Of a DNA stretch of 64,000 nucleotides, positions 32,813-41,898 are shown in pieces (the stretch's first letter is position 1; every line of letters begins with the position of its first letter). The position numbers and the translations under genes are program-made. Below the pieces are notes generated by a model. That model did not search any database and was not told the origin of the DNA. It was given only the letters and a program-made list of their open reading frames with translations. The DNA comes from Olivibacter domesticus. GTDB lineage: Bacteria; Bacteroidota; Bacteroidia; Sphingobacteriales; Sphingobacteriaceae. Location: contig NZ_FOAF01000001.1 in the NCBI RefSeq assembly GCF_900109575.1, positions 1,273,662 to 1,337,661 of the forward strand, given 5' to 3'.

Positions 32813-32896
32813 AATGAAAATATTTTTCTACAAAATTATTCTCATTATGGGTCTTCGAGAATATCAATAGATACGTTTAGGATGTCAAAATTTACA

Positions 32897-33754
32897 TTAC
32901 ATTCCGATGCTGATAAATTGATCGCGGTAATCAGCCGGAGATATTTTTGTATTCTTCTTAAAGAAATGGCTGAACTGCTCTGGGGTATTAAAGTTAAGTT
33001 CGTAAGCTATTTCTTTCACGGGATTGGAACTGAACTGTAGACACCGCTTTGCTTCGGCTACGATCTGTCCGCTGATAACTTCTTTTGCAGTTATACCACA
33101 GCATCTTTTGCAAAGTTCACTAAGCCTACGAGCCGTGATGCTCAACATTTCGGCATAGTCATTTACTGAATGACAGATACGATACTGGGTACTAAGCAAC
33201 TCCATAAATTTTCTGTATAGTATATAATCCTGACTATCGAAAGTGGCTTCTTCCGTAATTTTCACATTTGCCAGTTTAATCATTATGATTTTAAGATAGG
33301 CCGCCACTGCATCCATTTAATTAATGTACTGTGGTGATTTATATTCACGTAATAACGTGTTGAACAAAAAAGAAAATTCATTCATTTCCAGATCATTAAG
33401 CTGCAACTGTTGATTAGTTGTGGTATTATTAAATAATACTGCTTTACAATTGCTGGCACTCATAGGTGTTTTATCCCAAAAACAATCTCCGAAAGAAACG
33501 ACATACCCGGTAATCATGGAGGAATTTTCAAACTTATAAATCTGCCCTTTGGACATTAAGAAAATTTTGTGGCTTCTTACATCAAATGAAGTATTATCGA
33601 TATTTAACGTACCTACACCATTTTCCAGCAATATTATACGATGATAGCTAAGTCTGTTGGAAAACGTTGTGTCAACAACACATTTTTCGACCCGCTCAAT
33701 TGAAAAAGAATTAGGGATAATCGGTTCTGTAAAAATCTCTCTCACTGATTTCAT
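32897..33754 (-). pseudogene. AraC-family regulator interrupted by an in-frame stop
   Basis: Two frames, 33317-33754 (145 residues) and 32897-33316 (139 residues), are in the same phase and separated only by TAA at 33317-33319, directly followed by ATG. The first is the cupin-like N-terminal domain (IILLENGVGTLNID), the second continues with MDAVAAYLKIIMIKL and a complete AraC helix-turn-helix (ISPADYRDQF). In relatives this is one protein of about 285 residues. It may be a nonsense mutation, a sequencing error, or reinitiation producing two chains. Confidence 0.8.
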
Positions 33755-34206
33755 TGAATTGGACTTTTTGCAAAGATAAAAAACATAAGTTTTTATTTGC
33801 TAGATTGAAGGCCACAATTAACGTGTTTTGCAATTGCCCACTTGCTACCAATATCAAAACTTTTGTTGCCATATTGTAAATTATTGGATTGTATCAATGT
33901 TAGTAGGCTACCTGCAGGGGATCAATTTATCTAATGCTATTTTTACCGGTTCCGGTTTGTCATAAAGATCATAGTGAGCATACAATTTACAGTCTGTCGA
34001 TTAATAGCAGAGTTATTTAGGGATTAGCATCCTCGATCTTGATTGTTGAACGTTGCCGTTTTCTCTTTAATTTCCTCTCCTGCTTTCTAGCCTTAGTAAA
34101 AACAGATCTGAGCCACCCAGCAATATATAATAGAGCTTTTCAGCAATAACGTTTATAACAATAGTGTCCATCTTTGTAAGATAAGTTAATCATTAAAAAA
34201 ATTAAA
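33755..34206. other. Intergenic region with a coding relic
   Basis: About 450 bp between the broken AraC gene and the SDR gene. On the minus strand, about 34017-34137, an open stretch reads ...YIAGWLRSVFTKARKQERK... with a stop but no start, which looks like the basic tail of a lost membrane protein. A catctttg box near 34171 may be the -7 element of the SDR gene. Confidence 0.4.
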
Positions 34207-34995
34207 ATGAGCAAGACTATCTTAATTACAGGAGCAGCAAGCGGTTTCGGCAAAATCGTTGCATTGGAATTAGCTAAAAGAGGCCATAAAGTTATTGCCA
34301 CCACGCAGGTGTACCCTCAAATGAGCGACCTGATCAGGGAAGCCAAGGAAAAAGGTGTTGAGCTTATTGTTGATAAACTGGATGTAACCAATGTCAGCGA
34401 TATCGCCAATGCACACAGAAAATATGATATTGATATCCTGATCAGCAACGCAGGAATTATGGAAGGTGGCCCAATTGCCGAACAACCGGTAGATCTGATC
34501 CGCTCCATGTTTGAAGTCAATGTGTTCGGTGCTTTAGAGCTGGCTCAGGGCTTTATTAAAAAGTTTGTTGCAAAAAAGAAAGGTAAAATTGTCTTCACTT
34601 CCTCCATGGGCGGACTTTGGACCGTACCTTACGTTGCTGCCTACTGTGCTTCCAAGCATGCTCTTGAAGCGATTGCAGAAGGTTTAAAAACTGAACTGGC
34701 ACCTTTCAATGTCAAGATCGCTACCTGCAATCCGGGCGTGTTCGGTACAGGTTTCAATGATCGCGGCGTTGATACCATATCGCGTTGGTACGATCCTACT
34801 GTCAACTTTACCCCTACTTCCGCTTTTGATGGCACTGCTGAGGCACTGGCCAACCAGTTAGACCCACAATCTATGGCGGATGTGATCTTAAATGTCTCCC
34901 TGGACGATAACAGCAACTTTAGGAACGTACATCCAAAAGACACAGAGGAGTTCATCAAGCAGCTGCAGGCTGATGCCTGGACCGCAAAAAGCTAA
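34207..34995 (+). CDS. Short-chain dehydrogenase/reductase
   Basis: The 262-residue protein shows the classical SDR pattern: TGAASGFGK nucleotide-binding loop at residues 8-16, NAG (~81-83), the catalytic Ser in SSMGG and YCASK as Tyr-x-x-x-Lys. The position of basic residues is compatible with NADP or NAD use. It is the first gene of a set with an HbpS-like gene and an AraC regulator. Substrate is unknown. Confidence 0.92.
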   Translation: MSKTILITGAASGFGKIVALELAKRGHKVIATTQVYPQMSDLIREAKEKGVELIVDKLDVTNVSDIANAHRKYDIDILISNAGIMEGGPIAEQPVDLIRSMFEVNVFGALELAQGFIKKFVAKKKGKIVFTSSMGGLWTVPYVAAYCASKHALEAIAEGLKTELAPFNVKIATCNPGVFGTGFNDRGVDTISRWYDPTVNFTPTSAFDGTAEALANQLDPQSMADVILNVSLDDNSNFRNVHPKDTEEFIKQLQADAWTAKS

Positions 34996-35067
34996 ACGGA
35001 TCAACTGGATGCATGAATGAAATTTGTGCACCCATATATTCTGCAATCAAATCACGACTGAACTTCC

Positions 35068-35496
35068 ATGATCATTAAACAAATAATAAACGATATGAGC
35101 ATCACCTATAACGAGGCAGCAAAGGTTTTAGACGCTGCAAAGGAAAAAGCCACTCAGTTAAATATTTCCGTAAGCATTGCAATAGTTGATACCGGAGGGC
35201 ACTTAGTTTCCTTTGCAAGACTAGATAGCGTTTATGGCGTAATAGACTTTGCCATCAAAAAAGCCAGGACGGCAGTCATGTTCGGTATAGATAACGATGA
35301 TATGGGTACTATCATTGCAGGTGCCAGCATGCACGGCTATGGAATGCTCAATTCCAACCAGGGACTGCTTACCATTGCCGGCGGAGTTGTTTTAAAAAAT
35401 GAAGCAGGACGGGTGATTGGAGCCATCGCCTCCTCGGGCGGAACACCTCAGCAGGATAAAGAGATTGCTTCAGCAGGTGCCCAAGCTGTCCTATAA
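35068..35496 (+). CDS. HbpS/GlcG-family protein
   Basis: The 142-residue protein (133 if the ATG at 35095 is used) has the GlcG/HbpS blocks: NEAAKVLDAAKEKA, IAIVDTGGHLVSFARLD, IAGGVVL and GAIASSGGTP. It is the second family member in the window and lies between an SDR gene and an AraC regulator on the same strand, 18 nt before the latter. A ligand-binding accessory to the oxidoreductase is a reasonable inference. Confidence 0.88.
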   Translation: MIIKQIINDMSITYNEAAKVLDAAKEKATQLNISVSIAIVDTGGHLVSFARLDSVYGVIDFAIKKARTAVMFGIDNDDMGTIIAGASMHGYGMLNSNQGLLTIAGGVVLKNEAGRVIGAIASSGGTPQQDKEIASAGAQAVL

Positions 35497-35514
35497 ATTT
35501 TAGATATTTGTTAT

Positions 35515-36318
35515 ATGGAAGATATCATTGAGATATTATTTGACAAGTTGGTGTACTCCTGTTATTTCGAAAAGCAAAGGGTGCACGAACAATTTATAGG
35601 TGAGCACTTTTTGGGTTTCCAGATATCGGGAGAGACGCATGCCTTTTACGCCGAAGGCAGTGAGGAGATGATAGATAATACGGTAGTGCTGGCCAAGAGA
35701 AATCAATTGATCAGGACAACCAAATATCCTTCCAAGGAAGGTAAATATCAATTCGTCTCCATCATTCTTGACCAGGAAGTATTAAAGCAGTACGCCCTTG
35801 AAAACAAAATTGTTATTGATAAACGCTATTCGGGCAATAAAGTATTTTTCTTTGAGTCGGATGTGTTTTTCAGAAGCTATTTTCTTTCTCTGGTACCTTA
35901 CATCAATAAAACAAAGAAAGCAACTCCCAAGCTAGCCGATCTCAAAATCCGGGAAGCCATTGAACTGTTATTGCAAAGCAACCCGGATTTTAAATATTTG
36001 CTATTTGATTTTACCGAGCCTTACAAGATAGACCTGGAAGAGTTTATGCAACAGAACTATATGTTCAATGTGCCTGTCGAATCCTTAGCAAAACTGACCG
36101 GTCGTAGCCTATCCTCCTTTAAGCGCGACTTTACTAAAACGTTCAAAACTTCACCGAAGCAGTGGTTGCGTGACAAACGCCTGGCTGAAGCTTACTATTT
36201 AATCAAACATAAAAAGAGAAAGCCTACTGACATTTATCTGGATTTAGGTTTCGAGAATCTGTCACATTTCTATTTTTCATTTAAACAAAAGTTCGGTGTG
36301 ACCACTTCTGAAATTTAA
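35515..36318 (+). CDS. AraC-family transcriptional regulator
   Basis: The 267-residue protein has an N-terminal effector domain and a C-terminal AraC helix-turn-helix, with VESLAKLTGRSLSSFKRDF and the second helix FENLSHFYFSFKQKFG. It is the last gene of the SDR-HbpS-AraC set and probably regulates it. The N-terminal type is the one often found next to SDR genes in Bacteroidota. Confidence 0.88.
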   Translation: MEDIIEILFDKLVYSCYFEKQRVHEQFIGEHFLGFQISGETHAFYAEGSEEMIDNTVVLAKRNQLIRTTKYPSKEGKYQFVSIILDQEVLKQYALENKIVIDKRYSGNKVFFFESDVFFRSYFLSLVPYINKTKKATPKLADLKIREAIELLLQSNPDFKYLLFDFTEPYKIDLEEFMQQNYMFNVPVESLAKLTGRSLSSFKRDFTKTFKTSPKQWLRDKRLAEAYYLIKHKKRKPTDIYLDLGFENLSHFYFSFKQKFGVTTSEI

Positions 36319-36560
36319 ACAGTAATTAAAAAAATAGCAGGCTTGTTTTGTTGCCTATGGCAAAAAATGACAGCGGTTTAGCCCCTCTATACAATGTATC
36401 GACAAAAGCACTAAATCTCACTTCAAACAGGAAAAAGAAAGTGAAACAAAAACCTACTGGTCTTAATCTAATGCCAATCATTGTATGTGGAATTAAAAAA
36501 GTTATTACCTGTTTAAAATCTAAAGAAACTCATAAGAAGTGTGTAAATGCGAAATTTGAT

Positions 36561-37103
36561 TTAAAACAGCATCATGTAATCTTTTAATTTACCTTTCAGT
36601 ATTTTCAAGGATTTGGTTATTCGATACTCCACCGTTTTAACCGACACTTCAAGTTTGGATGATATTTTTGCATTGGTTAGTCCTTCAAAACGACTCATCT
36701 CAAATGTTTTGCGATAACTTTCCGGGAGATCTCGAATGGCATCGTTTATCTTAACCGCTAATTCATCTACCATATAAAAGTCAGGATCATCTAGCTGCTC
36801 TTCCTCTAAACTGCTGTAAAGTTTAGCATGTATGCGCTCGCGATATTTTTGCTTGCGGATGGCGTTGAACGATCGATTCTTTACGGCAATAAAAAGATAG
36901 GATTTTAGGGAAGTGGAGATGATTAAATGGTCTCTTGCCTCCCAAATATACAGCATCAGATCCTGCACCAACTCCTCTGCATCTGTATCGGATAAAAACT
37001 GCGCAGCATAGGTACATAATGGCGCATAATATTTCAGAAACATCTCTTTATACGCAAATAAATTCCCTTCTCGTATGGCTTCGAAGAGATCTAGATCATT
37101 CAT
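36561..37103 (-). CDS. ECF RNA polymerase sigma factor (Bacteroidota family)
   Basis: From the ATG at 37103 the product has 180 residues; the frame extends upstream to 37241 without coding character. Sigma region 2 (LFAYKEMFLKYYAPL, DTDAEELVQDLMLYIWE) and region 4 (LPESYRKTFEMSRFEG, KISSKLEVSVKTVEYRI) are complete. It is divergent from the fecR gene with ~140 bp between. With the STN-type SusC it forms a FecI-FecR-FecA style surface-signalling system that turns on PUL1. Confidence 0.93.
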   Translation of the reverse strand: MNDLDLFEAIREGNLFAYKEMFLKYYAPLCTYAAQFLSDTDAEELVQDLMLYIWEARDHLIISTSLKSYLFIAVKNRSFNAIRKQKYRERIHAKLYSSLEEEQLDDPDFYMVDELAVKINDAIRDLPESYRKTFEMSRFEGLTNAKISSKLEVSVKTVEYRITKSLKILKGKLKDYMMLF

Positions 37104-37245
37104 AATATCATCAGGTTGCGAGCAAAGATAGGGATTATCACTATAGCAACAAAAGCAATTATTTACCATAAAACACAAGAAAAAAATATTTTGGTTTAGG
37201 GTATGCGGGCAGTTATGTGTCGTCCCTGTATAAAACAGCATAAAC

Positions 37246-38268
37246 TTGAGTAAAGACCAATATAACGAAATACCGGATGCGTCTACTTTGATGGGCTATC
37301 TCACCGGAACACTTACTGCTGAGGAAAACCAACTGGTAGAAAAGTGGGCTAATAGCTCGGTTATCAACCAAAAACTGTTGCAACGTATAGCTTTTATTTA
37401 TGATGCTCGACAAGTACAACAGAAACTAAAACATACAGATTCACACACTGCATTCAACCATCTTGAACAGCGCATGCGGGGAAGAAGGCGGTTGCGAATT
37501 ATCAAAAGAGTAAGCATCGCTGCGGCCATTCTTATCGGGTTATTCGGCTTGGGTACGCTATTTAGTACCACAAGTCCAAAAACAACTACCCCTACCCTCG
37601 TTACGGTTTCGGCTCAAAATCATGCACAAACCAAACTGAAACTGCCAGACGGATCTCAGGTTTTTCTAAGCGCAGGAAGCAGTATTAGTTACCCGGCTTT
37701 AATGGATCAAGAAAGGCAAGTTACCTTGCATGGTAAAGGGTACTTTTCTATCGTACCGAATGCAAAAGCACCGTTTCAGGTAAAGGTTGGTGATGGCGCT
37801 ATGTATATCAATGTTTTGGGAACGGCTTTCAATGTAGAAGAAAATCAGGAAAACCATACTGTTCAAGCCACACTGATATCCGGAAGTATTGAGTTAGCTA
37901 TTCCTGAAAAGAAAATAAAAAAACTTTTAAAACCGGCTGAAAAAGCAATTTACGCAACAAAAGACAACAGCCTATCCGTAACAACAGTTAACACCGATCG
38001 AGAGCTGGATTGGCTGCACAATCGCTTGGTATTCAGAAAAACACCAATGAAAGAGGTACTGAATAGCATCAGCGCATTTTACGATGTTGATATTGAAGTC
38101 GCTGATAAGTCTGTTGAACAAGGCACCTTTACGGGTACCTTTGAAAATAAACCTTTACAGCAAATACTAGATTATATTACGCTTGCATCGAAGATGACCT
38201 ATTCATTTGAACATGCAACACCAAACACCAGAACAAAACCTTTAATAAAAATAACCAAACAACGCTAA
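37246..38268 (+). CDS. FecR-type anti-sigma factor
   Basis: The 340-residue protein uses a TTG start at 37246. The cytoplasmic N-terminal part (about 85 residues) is followed by one TM helix (SIAAAILIGLFGLGTLF), then the FecR domain (LPDGSQVFLSAGSSISY, VLGTAFNV) and a C-terminal DUF4974-type domain (DIEVADKSVEQGTFTGTF). It spans the inner membrane, holds the ECF sigma factor and receives the signal from the STN domain of the following SusC. Confidence 0.92.
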   Translation: MSKDQYNEIPDASTLMGYLTGTLTAEENQLVEKWANSSVINQKLLQRIAFIYDARQVQQKLKHTDSHTAFNHLEQRMRGRRRLRIIKRVSIAAAILIGLFGLGTLFSTTSPKTTTPTLVTVSAQNHAQTKLKLPDGSQVFLSAGSSISYPALMDQERQVTLHGKGYFSIVPNAKAPFQVKVGDGAMYINVLGTAFNVEENQENHTVQATLISGSIELAIPEKKIKKLLKPAEKAIYATKDNSLSVTTVNTDRELDWLHNRLVFRKTPMKEVLNSISAFYDVDIEVADKSVEQGTFTGTFENKPLQQILDYITLASKMTYSFEHATPNTRTKPLIKITKQR

Positions 38269-38344
38269 CAAAAAGATTGGGGACGATCTTGGTATAAACC
38301 TAATGTAATTGCCTATGATAGAATAAGAGCACTTAAAAACAAAA

Positions 38345-38377
38345 ACACGGGAACATGTTACCAGCATGTTCCCGTGT
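38345..38377. terminator. Strong hairpin between fecR and susC
   Basis: Arms acacgggaacatg (38345-38357) and catgttcccgtgt (38365-38377) form a 13-bp perfect stem with a 7-nt loop. No U-run follows on the plus strand, so a simple terminator is doubtful; it may be a processing or attenuation structure. Confidence 0.6.
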
Positions 38378-38429
38378 AAAATAAATCAAAAAATAAATTT
38401 ATTTTTTTTACTTAAATCATAACAAAAAT

Positions 38430-41400
38430 ATGAAAATTGTCTATCAACTCCAACGCGCTTGGAGCTGGCGTTATTGTTATTGCAAATTCTCAAATATATT
38501 ACGTACCATGAAATTAATACTGGCATTTTTTTTCTTGTCAGTCAATGTTGTATTCGCAATAGATTCTTATGCGCAGCAAACTAAATTATCATTTGAGCTT
38601 AAAAACAAACGGATTATTGATGTATTGGATGCGATTGAAGAACAATCTGATTTTCGTTTCTTTTATGATGGAAACCTCGTTGACGTAGAACAGCCTGTAT
38701 CTATAAAGGCCGATAAAAAGGCGGTTCTTGCAATTTTGGCAGATATTTTCCCCACAAGAGAAGTTGATTATAAGGTTATCGGCAAGGATGTGATTTTAAC
38801 CGCCGTAAGCCCTAAAAGCGTCAAGCAAACGGCGACCGGTCAACAGCAAATGATTAGCGGACAAGTACTTGACGAAACGGGAGAACCCTTACCGGGTGTA
38901 AGCGTGCTATTAAAAAACACCAAAACCGGAGCTTTAACTGATGCAAATGGTAAATATACGCTCCGGCTAAGTGAAACAGACGGCGTGTTGGTTTTTTCCT
39001 ATCTAGGTTATAATACGCTCGAGGAGGCCATTGGTGCCCGGACAACTATCAACGTCACACTGAGGGGAGAAATGCGACAAATGGATGAGGTAGTAGCGGT
39101 AGGTTATGGTAGCGTCAAAAGGGCGAACTTAGGAGGTGCTGTATCCACCGTAGACTCCCGTGCTTTCGAATCACGCCCGGTGCGGAATGCCGCCAATGCA
39201 TTGCAAGGGCAGGTTCCCGGCCTTACCGTTGTTCGTAATGGCGGAGCACCTGGCAGCAGCCCTGCATTGCGTATACGCGATGTATCTTCTATAAACGGCG
39301 GTTCACCACTCGTACTCATTGATGGAGCAGAAGGTGATATAGGTTTGATCAATCCTGCCGACATCGAAAATATATCGGTTTTGAAAGACGGAACGGCTGC
39401 CATTTATGGGGCCAGAGCCGCAGATGGTGTGATTTTGGTGACCACCAAGAACGGCCGGAAAAACCAAGATCTTAGAATTTCTTTAGACAGCTATTATTCG
39501 CTCAAAACGCCCGCCTTGGTGAAGAAAGCGGCCAGCCTCTACGAACATGCCGCGATGGCGCTGGAAATCAGTGATGGTTCTTTTCCTATCGAATATACTC
39601 AAGAGGAGCTGCAGCTTATCCTGGAAGGTAGCGACCGCGTAGATCCTACCTCTAATTGGGGGCGATGGACAGGCTATCCCAAATTCTATAAAAACCAAGA
39701 TTGGAACAAACTAATCATTGGTAATGGCAGTCTGCAGAACTACAACCTTGGTATTTCGGGTGGCGGTGATAAATATACCTACCTGGTATCTTTGGGGCAT
39801 GCCCGCGAGGAAGGTCTGCCCAAATTTGGTATCGATAATGATAAACGCTATTACGCGCGGGCAAAATCAACCATTGACCTCACCAAAAACCTACAGTACG
39901 ATTTTAATTTATCATATGAAGCCAATAACCGAAACTATTCTTCGGGCATCAGTGAGGGGCAGAACATCTGGGAACTCACGTATAAAACCCGTAGCTGGGC
40001 GCCACTTCGTAACCCGGCAGGTAGGTTTTACACTTTTGAAGGTTTTGACAATCCGGCACAGGTATTGGAAGAGGGTGGAGAATCTTCGCTTACTGGAGGA
40101 AATCTTACCTTTAATAACCAGTTGACGTATAAAGTAACTAAAGACCTGAACCTGGTGGGAAGGGCGGTAGTGCGAAAGAATGATGTTGATAGTTCCGTTG
40201 TGCAGAAAATGTTATATAGCTACAATTGGGATAATGTCAATCATCGTACGGCTAGGCTCCCTAATAGTGCCGAACGAAAATATGCTAAAACGCTTTATAA
40301 GAATTTCACCTTATATGGTGACTATAAAAAAACCATCGGGCAGCATGATATCGGTGTGATGGTTGGTGCGGCAAGTGAATCGGCCAATTATGATATGTTT
40401 CGCGCCAGAAGGATCAATTTCGATCAGCAGGAATCCATGCCCTTGAATTTAGGCAGTGCACAGGACCAACTAGCCTCGGGCCAAGGTAATGCCTGGACCA
40501 TCAATTCTTTCTTCTCGCGGGTCAATTATGCATTCAACAATAAATACCTCCTCGAGGCAACCCTTAGGGCGGATGGCAGTTCGCGTTTTGACCCTAACTA
40601 CCGTTGGGGCTATTTCCCTGGTGCCAATGCAACCTGGCGCGTGGCGGAAGAATCCTTTATAAAAAAACTTAACTTTTTTAATGACCTGAAGTTGCGCGCT
40701 TCTTACGGCGAAATGGGTAACCAGTCGGGCATTGGCCCTTACGACTATATTGAACTGATTAGCCTATATCCAGGCTATTATCCCTTCGGCAATGGGCAGC
40801 GCGGCCAACTGGCCACACAGTCCAACCTCGTGTCGAAATCGAGAACTTGGGAAACCATTATTTCCAAAAATATCGGAATGGATTTCAGTATGCTGCGCGA
40901 TAGGTTGTATGGTTCGATAGACTATTTCTGGAAAAACAATAACAACATGCTAATCCCCATTGCCTATCCGTCGGCACTCGGTATTGAGGCACCTACCACC
41001 AATAGCGGTAAGCTGGCTATTCAGGGCTGGGAACTCAATATCGGCTGGCGCGACCAGGTAGGTGATTTCAGTTATTCCGTACGTGCCAACATCAGCGATG
41101 CAAAAAATAAAGTAACGCAACGGATCGGCAACAACCTGATCGCCCTTGGGAACAACGCAACGCCGGCAGGTTACCCCTTGAATTCTTACTTTGGCTATGT
41201 GTTTGACGGCATTATCCAGAATGAGCAGGAACTGGCCGACTATCGGGCGCGTTTCCCCAATGAAGGAATGATTCAAACCCAGGTAGGCGTTGGCGATGCA
41301 AAATATAAAGACTTGGATGGCGATGGCCGATTATCTGCACTGGGTAATGGTACAACCGGTTCGGGCGACATGATTTACTTGGGCGACACCAACCCACGCT

Positions 41401-41891
41401 ATAATTTTGGTGTTAACCTCTTTGCTTCTTATAAAGGTTTTGATTTCACGGCCTTTATTCAAGGCATAGGCAGACGCACCATGATTTTAGAAGGCGAAGC
41501 CTCCAAACCTTTCCATTTCCCCTGGTTCCAGTCGGCCCAATATTGGTACGGCAAGACCTGGACACCGGAACGTACCGATGCTCAATATCCAGCCATTACA
41601 TTGACGGATAAGCGCATTTATAACTATCAATATTCAACCAACACCACCCATCGGGTAGGCTACGCACGGCTCAAGAACCTCCAGATCGGTTATACTTTCC
41701 CTAAAAAATTGACCCAGCGGATCAAACTTGAAAAACTTCGGATCTACTTCAGTGGCGAGGACTTATTCGAGATTCACAATACACCGGGCGGCTGGGATCC
41801 GGAAGATAGAGGCAATATCGAAGGTGGGGGCAGCTATACGAGCTATCCTTTTGCACGTAATTATTCATTGGGCCTTAACCTTATTTTCTAA
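38430..41891 (+). CDS. SusC/RagA-type TonB-linked outer-membrane transporter with STN domain
   Basis: The product has 1153 residues; an inner ATG at 38508 gives a better signal peptide. After the signal come a secretin/TonB short N-terminal (STN) domain (LSFELKNKRIIDVLDAIEEQ), a carboxypeptidase-D-like domain (GQVLDETGEPLPGVSVLL), the plug (GYGSVKRANLGGAVS, NISVLKDGTAAIYGARAADG) and the beta-barrel ending in F. The STN domain links it to the FecR/ECF pair. It imports oligosaccharides with the SusD partner. Confidence 0.95.
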   Translation: MKIVYQLQRAWSWRYCYCKFSNILRTMKLILAFFFLSVNVVFAIDSYAQQTKLSFELKNKRIIDVLDAIEEQSDFRFFYDGNLVDVEQPVSIKADKKAVLAILADIFPTREVDYKVIGKDVILTAVSPKSVKQTATGQQQMISGQVLDETGEPLPGVSVLLKNTKTGALTDANGKYTLRLSETDGVLVFSYLGYNTLEEAIGARTTINVTLRGEMRQMDEVVAVGYGSVKRANLGGAVSTVDSRAFESRPVRNAANALQGQVPGLTVVRNGGAPGSSPALRIRDVSSINGGSPLVLIDGAEGDIGLINPADIENISVLKDGTAAIYGARAADGVILVTTKNGRKNQDLRISLDSYYSLKTPALVKKAASLYEHAAMALEISDGSFPIEYTQEELQLILEGSDRVDPTSNWGRWTGYPKFYKNQDWNKLIIGNGSLQNYNLGISGGGDKYTYLVSLGHAREEGLPKFGIDNDKRYYARAKSTIDLTKNLQYDFNLSYEANNRNYSSGISEGQNIWELTYKTRSWAPLRNPAGRFYTFEGFDNPAQVLEEGGESSLTGGNLTFNNQLTYKVTKDLNLVGRAVVRKNDVDSSVVQKMLYSYNWDNVNHRTARLPNSAERKYAKTLYKNFTLYGDYKKTIGQHDIGVMVGAASESANYDMFRARRINFDQQESMPLNLGSAQDQLASGQGNAWTINSFFSRVNYAFNNKYLLEATLRADGSSRFDPNYRWGYFPGANATWRVAEESFIKKLNFFNDLKLRASYGEMGNQSGIGPYDYIELISLYPGYYPFGNGQRGQLATQSNLVSKSRTWETIISKNIGMDFSMLRDRLYGSIDYFWKNNNNMLIPIAYPSALGIEAPTTNSGKLAIQGWELNIGWRDQVGDFSYSVRANISDAKNKVTQRIGNNLIALGNNATPAGYPLNSYFGYVFDGIIQNEQELADYRARFPNEGMIQTQVGVGDAKYKDLDGDGRLSALGNGTTGSGDMIYLGDTNPRYNFGVNLFASYKGFDFTAFIQGIGRRTMILEGEASKPFHFPWFQSAQYWYGKTWTPERTDAQYPAITLTDKRIYNYQYSTNTTHRVGYARLKNLQIGYTFPKKLTQRIKLEKLRIYFSGEDLFEIHNTPGGWDPEDRGNIEGGGSYTSYPFARNYSLGLNLIF

Positions 41892-41898
41892 ACGTAAC

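Noticed and set aside
36348-36587. 79-codon frame after the AraC gene
   Set aside because: It is Lys-rich, overlaps the end of the sigma-factor gene and has no ribosome site or family.
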